A stretch of DNA of 64,000 nucleotides from NCBI GenBank assembly GCA_902800365.1, contig CADCEF010000014.1:33858-97857 (forward strand), read 5' to 3'. Below, in pieces: positions 1-8,100 of this stretch. Within the stretch, counting starts at the first letter, position 1. Every line of letters begins with the position of its first letter. The position numbers and the translations under genes were made by a program. A model generated the notes under the pieces. That model was not told the DNA's origin and did not search any database. It saw only the letters and a program-made list of their open reading frames with translations. This DNA is from an uncultured Prevotella sp. (GTDB lineage Bacteria > Bacteroidota > Bacteroidia > Bacteroidales > Bacteroidaceae).

Positions 1-7
1 TTGAAAA

Positions 8-340
8 TTAAACACGATCTACGATTTCTCTATCAACCAGATGCCCTGTGGCAATTCTCATCTCACGTTCCATAGCAGTGACAATGCGCGGGACTCCGAT
101 CGACTTTTTCAGCGCACAATAGTACTTAATGCACTTTGGACTCTCCTTTAGCCAACCATGCTCCAACGAAGCAAGCAACTTGTCCTTGGGACGCACATAG
201 CCAGGCTTTCGCGACTCGCGATTGTACGCTCTGAACATTATCTTACCTGTCACTGCATCGTAACGCAATGAACCTTCTACACACTTTCCTGACAAGAGGC
301 ACTCCAGCACCTCCATAGGGATTTCAATATATTTTCGCAT
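8..340 (-). CDS. hypothetical protein, 110 aa
   Basis: I do not recognise this protein. It is small, basic and soluble, with no signal peptide or membrane segment, and has a central stretch rich in Lys/Arg/Tyr. It starts at an ATG and its stop lies 8 bases from the window edge, so it is complete. It is the last of a run of small minus-strand genes (1330 to 8) that look like one accessory operon served by the promoter near 1410. The 100-base gap from the previous gene holds a short inverted repeat (353-359 with 383-389). It could belong to an integrated element, but nothing visible proves this. Confidence 0.6.
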   Translation of the reverse strand: MRKYIEIPMEVLECLLSGKCVEGSLRYDAVTGKIMFRAYNRESRKPGYVRPKDKLLASLEHGWLKESPKCIKYYCALKKSIGVPRIVTAMEREMRIATGHLVDREIVDRV

Positions 341-439
341 AAACTGTCGAATTATGAGCTAAGGAAGCGGTGGTTTTAGTTGAGCTCATTTAGTACGTAC
401 ACGTTTCCGCCGCTCATCCTCCGACTCTGATTAATAAAA

Positions 440-667
440 CTATTCTATAACTATTTCTTTTGTTAATATGTGGCGCACCACGCCCAGACCACTTCCTGCC
501 TTGCTCATGCCGCAGCTTATCTGCCACTTGCTGCATTTAAACTTGTGCTGTACCTTCAAGCCCATCAGCTTGCACTGTCTAATACCCTCGTAGTCGATGG
601 TTTTATGCTCGCACGATGCGCAGCAGCACTTAATCTCTATACCGTAAATATTCCTCGTCTTCTCCAT
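440..667 (-). CDS. small cysteine-rich protein, 75 aa
   Basis: A short protein with seven cysteines and a histidine, mostly in its first 52 residues (a C-C-C-x2-C-x-H cluster at about 14-21, then C32, C45 and C52). The pattern suggests a zinc-binding knuckle, though I cannot assign it to a named family. Its start lies inside the 3' end of the upstream coiled-coil gene (38-base overlap), which suggests translational coupling. It has no signal peptide. Function unknown. Confidence 0.55.
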   Translation of the reverse strand: MEKTRNIYGIEIKCCCASCEHKTIDYEGIRQCKLMGLKVQHKFKCSKWQISCGMSKAGSGLGVVRHILTKEIVIE

Positions 668-968
668 ATCTCTGTTTCATTTCTCTTATTTCACGTCGCA
701 GCTGGGCTATCAGCTTTTTCTGCTCCTTCACTTGGGCGTTCAGGGCGTCTATCTCCTTTTGCATTTGCTTGGGCAGACTTCCCTCGCGAGCCGCATCCAT
801 CAGGTGCTTTATCTCCCTGGTGTTCATTGTGTTTAGTCGCTCCATCCCAAGTCGGATAGCAATACCTTCAACCAAACCCGCAGGCGTGTAGTACATAAAC
901 TCTTCTTTGTCAATAGCCAGCGAATAACCATTCTGGCGTGTTGTAACACTTACTTTTAGATTCATCAT
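630..968 (-). CDS. hypothetical protein with C-terminal coiled coil, 112 aa
   Basis: Unrecognised protein. The first ~60 residues look globular. Residues of about 65-105 are a heptad-like stretch rich in Gln, Lys, Glu and Leu, typical of a coiled coil, so it probably forms oligomers or binds a partner. It sits 14 bases downstream of the 115-aa gene and overlaps the following Cys-rich gene, consistent with one polycistronic message. Confidence 0.6.
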   Translation of the reverse strand: MMNLKVSVTTRQNGYSLAIDKEEFMYYTPAGLVEGIAIRLGMERLNTMNTREIKHLMDAAREGSLPKQMQKEIDALNAQVKEQKKLIAQLRREIREMKQRYGEDEEYLRYRD

Positions 969-982
969 TTTTACATAGTTTT

Positions 983-1330
983 TTAATATTCATCATCCTC
1001 TTCTTGTTGTTCTCTCTTTATTCCGTGTTCTACGGCAATCATCGTGTAGCAGCAGTCAAGCACATAGTCGGCCGATGGGCAGCCCGTGGTTGTTACCACA
1101 TGTCCTAGTGCGAAAAAAAGTAGGTCTTCGGCCATCTCGCGCTGCATCTCTTTACAGAATCCTAACAGTTGCCACCTTAGCAGTTCCATCAGCTCCTGGC
1201 TAACCTCGTCTTCTACCTGAGCCATAAATCCTGCGGCTACCTTATCAATAGCATAGTTGCCACTCATGTCTCTAGCCACCACATCTTCAATCTCCGCGTA
1301 GTTCTCTACATAAAACATTCTTCTTTTCAT
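983..1330 (-). CDS. hypothetical protein, 115 aa
   Basis: Unrecognised, predicted mainly helical and cytoplasmic, with an acidic C-terminal tail (Glu/Asp-rich last eight residues). It is the first gene of the four-gene minus-strand group ending at position 8. The putative promoter (-7 element at 1407-1415) lies about 80 bases upstream, and the leader contains a 10-bp inverted repeat. No domain is identifiable by eye. Confidence 0.6.
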   Translation of the reverse strand: MKRRMFYVENYAEIEDVVARDMSGNYAIDKVAAGFMAQVEDEVSQELMELLRWQLLGFCKEMQREMAEDLLFFALGHVVTTTGCPSADYVLDCCYTMIAVEHGIKREQQEEDDEY

Positions 1331-1367
1331 TTTCTCTTAATTCTAAATTTTAAATTCTAAACTAATT

Positions 1368-1415
1368 TTGCATCGTCGCGAGGAGGTTTTATTTCCTTTT
1401 GACGATGCAAAGGTA
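1368..1415 (-). promoter_or_regulatory. promoter with overlapping 10-bp inverted repeat
   Basis: TACCTTTGC at 1407-1415 (minus) fits the Bacteroidetes -7 consensus. It overlaps one arm (1401-1410) of a perfect 10-bp inverted repeat whose other arm is 1368-1377, spaced by 23 bases. The left arm itself contains TAATTTTGC on the plus strand, so the palindrome presents a -7-like element on both strands. This could be an operator or a leader hairpin for the 1330-8 operon. Confidence 0.5.
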
Positions 1416-1451
1416 GAGATAAAAAAGCGCGTCAAACGGCGTTTCCGTATA

Positions 1452-1510
1452 TGCGTATTTTTCGCGTATTTTATGCGTATTAATTCTTTCTAATGCGTAT
1501 TCTGTGCGTA
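1452..1510. repeat. phased direct repeats, TGCGTATT type
   Basis: Five copies of an 8-base motif, TGCGTATT or close to it, start at 1452, 1463, 1474, 1494 and 1505. Spacings are 11, 11, 20 and 11 bases, so most copies face the same side of the helix. They lie just upstream of the minus-strand promoter at 1407-1415 and directly after the stop of the 218-aa gene. The layout fits cooperative binding by a regulator or an initiator (iteron-like). Confidence 0.6.
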
Positions 1511-1514
1511 CTTT

Positions 1515-2171
1515 TCACGCCTCATCACCTATTATTTCGCACTTAATTATATTCCAAAATGTGTCGCACAGGTCGCTCATCGGATTATATTTAAGCTCAT
1601 AGTAAGCCTCATCATCAGGAATATCCATCACGCGTCCAAAGTTCTTTATTACATTCTTGTTAATCTGCAGACTTTCTGGCCATCCTTCTGGAGTAGCACT
1701 CATGGCAATACTCAGGAAGTTATATTGCAGCAGTCCGCCATCCAGCCTGTCACGTATCACCTGATAGATAGCCTGCCACTGATTCTTGAATCTGAACATC
1801 TTGGGATAATTAGCTCGCAGCGAGCCAAGGCATGCGCGCAGCATGTCAGTACGCTCATCTGGCGACATACGGCGATACTTCTTGCGTATCTGGTCCTCTA
1901 TGCTTACACGATACTTAGTTGATGTAGTCGAGCTATCCTCATCCATAGTTGGCACAGGGAACTTTCGCACCTGATAGAACTCACGTATCTCATTAGTCTT
2001 ATTAATAAGATATGTAAGTCCGTGCATGCATCCATGCGCTAACAGCGAGCACACATAGTGTTCGGCCAGTGCGTATGTACCCGCACTCATAGCCATAGTT
2101 ACCAACTGATCTTCACGAATTCTCACTCCATCATGCCAGATGTACTGGACTTCTTCTTTCTCTTTTCTCAT
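1515..2171 (-). CDS. hypothetical protein, 218 aa
   Basis: Unrecognised cytoplasmic protein with no signal peptide or membrane helix. The middle is basic (about residues 85-110, KYR/RKKYRR-like), and the C-terminal part is acidic and aromatic. It has its own promoter-like -7 element (2245-2253) and a long leader. Its 3' end abuts the phased repeats at 1452-1510, so it could encode the protein that binds them. That is inference from position only. A replication-initiator-like or regulator role cannot be read from the sequence itself. Confidence 0.6.
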   Translation of the reverse strand: MRKEKEEVQYIWHDGVRIREDQLVTMAMSAGTYALAEHYVCSLLAHGCMHGLTYLINKTNEIREFYQVRKFPVPTMDEDSSTTSTKYRVSIEDQIRKKYRRMSPDERTDMLRACLGSLRANYPKMFRFKNQWQAIYQVIRDRLDGGLLQYNFLSIAMSATPEGWPESLQINKNVIKNFGRVMDIPDDEAYYELKYNPMSDLCDTFWNIIKCEIIGDEA

Positions 2172-2244
2172 TTTCTTTTGTGATTAAAGAGAAGTTCTAG
2201 GCCTATCGCTCCTCGAATTAATATTCTATTGATCAATTCGGAGC

Positions 2245-2253
2245 GCAAAATTA
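2245..2253 (-). promoter_or_regulatory. promoter -7 element for the 218-aa gene
   Basis: TAATTTTGC on the minus strand, about 75 bases upstream of the start at 2171. The leader carries an imperfect inverted repeat (CTCCGAATT pairing with AATTCGAGGAG). Confidence 0.45.
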
Positions 2254-2284
2254 TAACAATCGTTTTAAACAGGCAACAAAAAAA

Positions 2285-2319
2285 TCCGACCATTTCCGCA
2301 TTTTGCGAATTTGGTCGGA
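2285..2319 (-). terminator. intrinsic terminator after the 296-aa gene
   Basis: Perfect 8-bp arms (TCCGACCA at 2285-2292, TGGTCGGA at 2312-2319), with an inner CGCA/TGCG pair, followed on the minus strand by a run of seven T. It lies 40 bases past the stop at 2359. Confidence 0.7.
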
Positions 2320-2358
2320 AAAGTTCCGTAAAGTTCAGAAAAGTTCCGTAGTTTTGGC

Positions 2359-3249
2359 TTAAATATCCAAAGTTTTAAGTTTCAAAAACTTCACTTTTGC
2401 ACTTCTATAAAACCCCACGTTTTTATATCCATTATATTTTGGATTCAAGAATTCGCTATACTTACTCTTCGACACAATATCCTTGCATCCAAATACTTTA
2501 ATAAAATCCTTATAGCTTGGTTTGTCCATAACTCCTGCATCAATTGCAGCTCTTAATGGACATAATATCGTTTTAGCAGTCTTTCGTCCCTTCGTAAGTT
2601 CGTAAAGCAAATCGATAACCATTGTCGCTTTTCGCAAATCAACAAGAGTGCTTGTAAATAGTATAGAGGCTAAGATTGCGTTATCATCGAAACGCGCCTT
2701 TCTTACTTCCTGCTGGGCAGTATCGGCGATTAGTAAATTTTCTATCTGGCGTCCTATCACGGCGCATGCGCTCATCATTGAAAACTCATCACGCCCACTA
2801 ATCATGTCGCCCGTTGGCACCACGGCCAGTTTCTCTTGGTTAAGACTCGTGTTCAGCCCCCTGCACACAATATCTACCAACTGTTGTGGAGAGCTGAACG
2901 CCTTCTCATTCTCCTCCACCACAAAACTCATACCCTCTTTGCGGCTCACTATCACCACCGTGGCAAATTGCCTATCCTCCCAAGGATATCGGTGCCAAAA
3001 CATGTGGTCATTCTGGGCCACATATCCATTGGCAATTTTCATCACTGCTATGCCATTATCTGGCTCAAACAGGCAAACATGCGAGAACACATGCTCTCGA
3101 CTTTCATCAGTGAAAAGTAATTTTTGGTTCTGTCGTAGGAAGTCTTCTCTCGTCACTTTCGAAAGGACTTCCTGTGGTTGTAACCCATCGGGGTTGGCGT
3201 ACCATATCTCCTCGCTTACGAGTTGAAACGGACAAATTAAATAGTACAT
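2359..3249 (-). CDS. hypothetical protein, 296 aa
   Basis: Unrecognised. The N-terminal half (about 1-150) has alternating beta-like hydrophobic segments and many aromatic residues. The C-terminal half is helical and basic, ending in a Lys-rich tail. There is no signal peptide or membrane segment. It stands alone, with its own promoter (-7 at 3312-3319), a hairpin in the leader (3280-3300) and a strong terminator (2285-2319). It resembles the single-gene cargo often found in Bacteroidales accessory islands, but no function can be assigned. Confidence 0.65.
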   Translation of the reverse strand: MYYLICPFQLVSEEIWYANPDGLQPQEVLSKVTREDFLRQNQKLLFTDESREHVFSHVCLFEPDNGIAVMKIANGYVAQNDHMFWHRYPWEDRQFATVVIVSRKEGMSFVVEENEKAFSSPQQLVDIVCRGLNTSLNQEKLAVVPTGDMISGRDEFSMMSACAVIGRQIENLLIADTAQQEVRKARFDDNAILASILFTSTLVDLRKATMVIDLLYELTKGRKTAKTILCPLRAAIDAGVMDKPSYKDFIKVFGCKDIVSKSKYSEFLNPKYNGYKNVGFYRSAKVKFLKLKTLDI

Positions 3250-3279
3250 GGTTCTTTATTATTTAGTTAGAAAATAAGA

Positions 3280-3300
3280 GCCCCACTAATGAGGCTCCTC
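3280..3300 (-). promoter_or_regulatory. leader hairpin, terminator-like (possible attenuator)
   Basis: On the minus strand a 7-bp stem (GAGCCTC with GGGGCTC, one G-T pair) is followed by TTATTTTCT. It lies between the -7 element at 3312-3319 and the start at 3249, so it would act in the leader of the 296-aa gene. Confidence 0.4.
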
Positions 3301-3311
3301 AATATCAAGCC

Positions 3312-3319
3312 CAAAGATA
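3312..3319 (-). promoter_or_regulatory. promoter -7 element for the 296-aa gene
   Basis: TATCTTTG on the minus strand, 62 bases upstream of the start codon, matching the Bacteroidetes TAnnTTTG signature. Confidence 0.5.
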
Positions 3320-3412
3320 GCGCTTTTCCATAAGACCACAAAGACTTTTTCGCAAAATTGCGTTAGCGTTAAACTTTTATCCCAAAAGGTTTGGTCAACT
3401 AAAAATAATGTG

Positions 3413-3512
3413 GTATCTTTGCAGCCTATTTTAATGGTTAAGGTTTATGGTAGATTAATTTAGTTTTTTAATTAATTAAGCTAGAGGCTAGCAGTGATGC
3501 TCGCCTCTATTT
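3413..3512 (+). ncRNA. possible short RNA unit, about 90 nt
   Basis: A plus-strand TATCTTTGC at about 3413-3421 is followed within 60 bases by a strong hairpin (AGAGGC with GCCTCT, inner AGCA/TGCT) and ATTTTCT. No plausible reading frame lies between. This would make a transcript of about 90 nt, convergent with the 80-aa gene. The same hairpin also serves as a terminator for that gene on the minus strand, so the RNA reading is only tentative. Confidence 0.3.
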
Positions 3513-3513
3513 T

Positions 3514-3756
3514 CTAATCATCCATATCCAGCGAAGCCACAAAATCATCATACGCCGCCAATTCTTCACGATACGCACGATACTCTGCTTCATCAAAGTC
3601 ATCGTCATCGCTGCTAACTCCTGCAGCCCCATAGCCCTTTTCTTCCACAGCACTCTGTGTGTTCAAAGACTTGCTGTATGGCTTACCATAACTCATCAGT
3701 TCCTTGACCACCACAAATACGAATACTGTTACAAAAGTAATTACAAATATTACCAT
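3514..3756 (-). CDS. small membrane-anchored acidic protein, 80 aa
   Basis: Residues of about 2-18 form a single hydrophobic segment rich in Val and Phe, directly after the start Met, i.e. an N-terminal membrane anchor without a cleavage site. The remaining ~60 residues are cytoplasmic or periplasmic and strongly acidic, with Asp runs around 50-56 and at the C terminus. Family unknown. It lies 37 bases downstream of the PLD-family gene and may be cotranscribed with it. It ends at the hairpin 3480-3510. Confidence 0.55.
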   Translation of the reverse strand: MVIFVITFVTVFVFVVVKELMSYGKPYSKSLNTQSAVEEKGYGAAGVSSDDDDFDEAEYRAYREELAAYDDFVASLDMDD

Positions 3757-3793
3757 ATTCTATTATTCATTCTTCATCGTTCATATTTATAAA

Positions 3794-4471
3794 TCAACTA
3801 TTATCTTCCCATATCATAGAGAAGAATTCTTTTACTGATGAAACTAATTCTGGATCATCTGTCAAGATTCCAGCTTCATAGTTCCCAAGAGTCAATTGTC
3901 TAATTCCTGCTTTGGTAACATTAGCAGAACCAATGTAGGCAATTTCGTCATCAATAATATAAACCTTTGCATGATTTCTATCGCTAAACTTATATTCGAA
4001 TAAATCAGGATTCCCCATTTGCTGATAATACTCCTGCCATTCTTTAGTGAACGAATCTGAGGGATTAGAACATATTATTTGTACAGCGACACCATGTACT
4101 GCCTTATTCATCAGATATTCTATAAATGGAGTCCCATCATTATAATATACTCCTTGCTTAGCTGTTGGCTTCAAACGAAAACGCTTAAAGTTCGCAGTCA
4201 TTATCTTGATAGAAGATTTTGCATCACATATTCTTTGAACAACTTCGTCGTAATGACTATCGTTTGTTACAAGACGAGATGAGCTGGATGGCATCGAGCG
4301 ACGGACATAATCAAGAACACTATTCTTCGACACTTTCCATCGCATATACTCATCTCTACATGCTTGTATTGCGCCTTGTTTTACAAGGCACTCAAATTCG
4401 GCCTTATTACAATTCAAGTATTTTCTTGCAGTACGCCCACATATTAACTTATCGTCTTCATCAATTGTCAT
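3794..4471 (-). CDS. phospholipase D-fold nuclease with N-terminal helix-turn-helix-like region
   Basis: 225 aa from the ATG at 4471; a TTG three codons earlier is less likely. The N-terminal ~60 residues resemble an excisionase/MerR-type DNA-binding helix pair. The C-terminal half is a single HKD domain: H167-x-K169-x4-D174 followed by G-S-x-N, the active-site signature of PLD-superfamily nucleases, which act as dimers. Single-HKD proteins of this kind cut nucleic acid or act as accessory nucleases in defence loci such as DISARM (DrmC) and DUF499/DUF1156 islands. Here it lies downstream of the ATPase gene, separated by a short independent transcription unit, and has its own promoter. Its role as the nuclease of that system is inferred from position. 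Confidence 0.75.
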   Translation of the reverse strand: MTIDEDDKLICGRTARKYLNCNKAEFECLVKQGAIQACRDEYMRWKVSKNSVLDYVRRSMPSSSSRLVTNDSHYDEVVQRICDAKSSIKIMTANFKRFRLKPTAKQGVYYNDGTPFIEYLMNKAVHGVAVQIICSNPSDSFTKEWQEYYQQMGNPDLFEYKFSDRNHAKVYIIDDEIAYIGSANVTKAGIRQLTLGNYEAGILTDDPELVSSVKEFFSMIWEDNS

Positions 4472-4531
4472 AGCTTCCAACCTTACGTTAAAATTACAAA
4501 TGCCATATAGTTATTTAGATTGTTTTCGATG

Positions 4532-4540
4532 GCAAATATA
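4532..4540 (-). promoter_or_regulatory. promoter -7 element for the PLD nuclease gene
   Basis: TATATTTGC on the minus strand, about 60 bases upstream of the ATG at 4471. It makes the nuclease gene independent of the defence operon. Confidence 0.55.
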
Positions 4541-4612
4541 GCAATTATTTATCAAATCTACAACTATTCTATAAAAAAATATCTATGAAATATATAAGTT
4601 TCATAAAGCAAC

Positions 4613-4638
4613 AAAAAGGGGAACCTTTCGGTTCCCCT
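4613..4638 (-). terminator. intrinsic terminator with GAAA loop
   Basis: On the minus strand a 9-bp stem (AGGGGAACC pairing with GGTTCCCCT) closes a GAAA loop and runs into TTTTTG. It ends the short transcription unit that begins near 5045. Confidence 0.8.
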
Positions 4639-4648
4639 AAGATCAGCT

Positions 4649-4966
4649 TTAGCCCTTGCATATCTTCTTGATATACACGTATATCACAGGTATACTCCAC
4701 ACAGACAAGTAGTCCCAAGGTTCTAGTGGGATTCCACATAACACTTTAATAACTACATTTATTAATCTGAAAATTGAAGCAGTGACCTTAACAGTATCAA
4801 CAAGGTCATGCCTCCTAACTTTATCCGCTAGTCTGGCAATCTACTGCCAAAACTAGCCATTACAAAATTTACTAATCATATTATTTATTAAATTTAGTTT
4901 ATGACTAACCACCAAAGTGGCATGATCTAATTTGGGCATCAATGACTTACCCTTCCATCCACCCAT
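4649..4966 (-). pseudogene. small open frame interrupted by two TAG codons, or structured RNA
   Basis: From an ATG at 4966 one frame runs 37 codons, meets TAG (4853-4855), then three codons, TAG again (4841-4843), and then 63 codons to TAA at 4649. Both TAGs sit where Gln would fit (G-x-FWQ-x-IARLADKV). The C-terminal part is hydrophobic with two Trp, like a small membrane protein. Two C-to-T changes would explain a decayed 105-codon gene. The same DNA also forms hairpins: GCTAGT/ACTAGC enclosing TGGCA/TGCCA at the TAGs, GACCTT/AAGGTC, and GATATAC/GTATATC. It is bounded by a promoter and a terminator, so it is probably transcribed. Whether it is a broken gene, a recoded gene or a non-coding RNA is open. 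Confidence 0.4.
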
Positions 4967-5044
4967 TCTCTTGCAGTCTCATTTAGCCCTAATTTACAAG
5001 AATCCGCTGTCCTTTCGAACTACACGAACATTACTTGCGCCGCA

Positions 5045-5053
5045 AAGATACAA
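5045..5053 (-). promoter_or_regulatory. promoter of the short unit 5045-4613
   Basis: TATCTTTGC on the minus strand just after the ATPase-gene terminator, with TTTG-type sequence about 20 bases upstream. It would drive a transcript of about 420 nt ending at 4613. Confidence 0.55.
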
Positions 5054-5073
5054 CTTTTCACAAAAACAAACAA

Positions 5074-5106
5074 ATAATATCGCAATTATTTGAATTGCGA
5101 TATTAT
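5074..5106 (-). terminator. terminator of the DUF499 operon
   Basis: Perfect 14-bp arms (5074-5087 and 5093-5106) around a 5-base loop. On the minus strand it is followed by TTTGTTTGTTTTTG, and it lies 25 bases past the stop of the ATPase gene. Confidence 0.7.
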
Positions 5107-5130
5107 TGTTTTAAGAAGCTATGGGGAATC

Positions 5131-8100
5131 TTACTCTTCCACCTCGAAGTTTAATCCTAACTGTGATGCAGACTCTTTTATACTCTTAACAAGAGGAGAA
5201 TTGTCTGTAAGTGGGCTTGTTGCATTATTACTTGCAGTAAACTTCACTTCAATCTTCAGATTGTTATTCTTCAGAGTATTTACGAAGCTAGAGAACAACT
5301 GACTATAGTTCTCAATAGGCACATTTCCATTTATCACCACCTTCTTATATGTCTTTGTTGCTGGCGTAGGAGTTGGTTCTTGTCCAGCACCTGGAGTTGG
5401 TGTTGGAGTTGATTCCGCACCTGGTGTTGGAGTAGGTACAGGACCTGCGCCTCCTGCAGGTTTAGGCATAACAGAAGGATCGAGCAACCAATAGCCTTCT
5501 TCCTGAGGATTCAGGAAAGCTACAATCTCTTCGTGATAGATACGAGAATAATGATCCAAATCTCCTGTGCCAACATTCCACATGCCTTCCTCACAATATC
5601 TGTTCACAGTATCTCTTACTGCTTCAGCATTCAGAATCATTGGCTTATCATCAAATCGCAAGAATGCCTCATAAACATCATTTACCTTTACCGGCTTTTC
5701 TATTGTAGGCATTAATCCATGACGATTAATGATATTCAGTCCAATCTTTCGCAACACGATACCATTATCGTGCAACTCCTGCAGAGTATTAACAGAAAGC
5801 TGAGCAGCAAAGTCTGACGTAAACGAGCTGACTTCAATTGTTTGCAAATCCTCACGAACACACTTCACCACAGTATTATACGCATGTATTAATTGCTCTC
5901 TTGCAGAATCGCTACTAAGCTTCTTTCTATCCAATACATCCTTTCGCTGGTCGTTATCCAGTTGGCTGCTGTATTCCCTGATAATCTTGTCGCATGCCAG
6001 ATACTCCCTGAGTTTGGTACTTAGTGCTGCCTTACCTGCTTCTGAGCACAAAAGGTAGAGCATTGTATTACGATATACACGCTGCGTTGTGCCTCTCATT
6101 TGGGCAATTTGCTTGATGATTTGCTGAGCTGAACGACTCACATTACCACCTGCAGCAACAGTATACTTAGGATGCAAGATAACAAACGTAAGCTGTTTCT
6201 GTTCTGGCACATCACCAGTTGGGTCAACAAGTACTTTCACCTTTGCCACATTAGCCACAGCCTGCTTAACCATCTGCATGATTTCACCATTCATCTCATC
6301 TTCCTTCACATCACCCTTAGCCTGATTAATAAGGATATTGATGTTAGGCTTTGACTGGAACCAATAGCTTTGTTCGCCACCAATACTACTGCGATACATG
6401 TAGTGTACCACATTCTCCAGCTGGTTTACTGTAGAGTCGATATCAATATGCTGGAATGCATCAGGTTTAAGCAAGCATAGCTTCAACTGCTTAAGCGATA
6501 GTCCTTTTTGCGACGACGAGCCAATTGACGCCATCAATACTGTTGTGGTAACAGCTGTTGCCAAGTGGTACTCACCAATATTGTTACCAGCATTCTGTTC
6601 GTCTAACTTATAGGCATTACTTATGGTACCAAATACGTCGGCATGCATCACAGAGTCCCATTGTGCACCCATCAGACTTGTAATCTGACTCTGCAATGTA
6701 GGCAGGTTTTCCATCTGCACATCGTTTGTATGAATCAAGGCCTGTGTACCAACCAAAGAGTTTCTACGCTGCCACAAGTCTTTTACTATACTTGCCAACA
6801 ATCGTAAAACGCCTCGGGTTCGCTGGAATCTTGAATCACTTCCCCATCTAATACGGAACAAGTCTATAAGCTCTGGGTGGAATGGATACGACTTCTTAAT
6901 ACGCTCAGCATAAGCCACACGATCAGCCTCAGCAGGTAGCGAATCTCTGCGATTATGGTACATATCCTTATACTTCCTTGCCACCTGATTTATCACACTT
7001 TCATCAGTCATACGGTCGAACAGGCGACGACGAACTACCTCATAGATTTCTTCATCATCTACAGGCTTTACGCTACTACCCACACGAATAACGCGGGTTT
7101 CAAGTGATGACAGAATCTCCTGTCCTATTTCGCTCGATGCCACTTCTCTTGCACTTGCAGGCAGGGTGCAGATGAGTACTGTTTTAGGTATTGATGATAC
7201 CACCTCAGTAAGTGTCTGCATGAAGCTATTAGTTTGTGTGAACAGTGTTCCACTACCAACTATTTTTCCACTTGCCTTGTTACAATAGTCAGCTAACTCA
7301 TCTATCAGTATGAGTGCAGGGCTTGCTCCCTCAATAATCGGTTTAATATCTTGGGCTGTTGGTGCAATCATCTGTACATCAGCGTTTCGCACTCTCTCAT
7401 ATCCCTCTCTTCCTCCTAATTGCCAAGCTAGTTCACCCCAAAGGGTATGTATTACGATGTCATCCTCTACCCTATGGCCATCTGTAACGCTAACTGTATT
7501 CTGAGTAAACACAGCCACCCTTGCACTTTCAAATTGTGGCATATCCTCAGGATCCAAAATGTTACGTGCAGCTACTAAATCCTTAAAAGTATGGCTATCC
7601 TTAACTACATGATACAGCGAAATTAGCGAGTGAGTTTTACCACCACCAAAACCAGTTTGTAGCGATATAACTCTGTTCTGACTCTCCTTACCATTCAAGG
7701 CCTGTACCACTCTACGAATCAACTCGCGCATACCATCAGTAACGTATGTGCGATCGAAGAACGATACTATATCCTGGTAAACAACAGGAGCTGTACCAGA
7801 TGCCACCTCCTCGATGTTTGCAGCAAAGATACTTTCATCGAGTTGGCCATTGCGAATATCATATTGAGGCATGATGGTGTTAAACCATGCTGGCAACACA
7901 CCATTATTATCTACAGCTCCATTATCATCAAATGATGATCTATTAGAATCTACGGTAACATTTGCTGCAGGCATTGTTTCTGTAGTTTGTTGCTCAATGC
8001 CCTTGATTCTTTTCAGCTCATCTTCAAGTTCCTGCATTTCAAGCAGTTTTGCTACTTGAATCATATTACTGAATGCGCGCTCTGCTTCATCAGCATCAAG

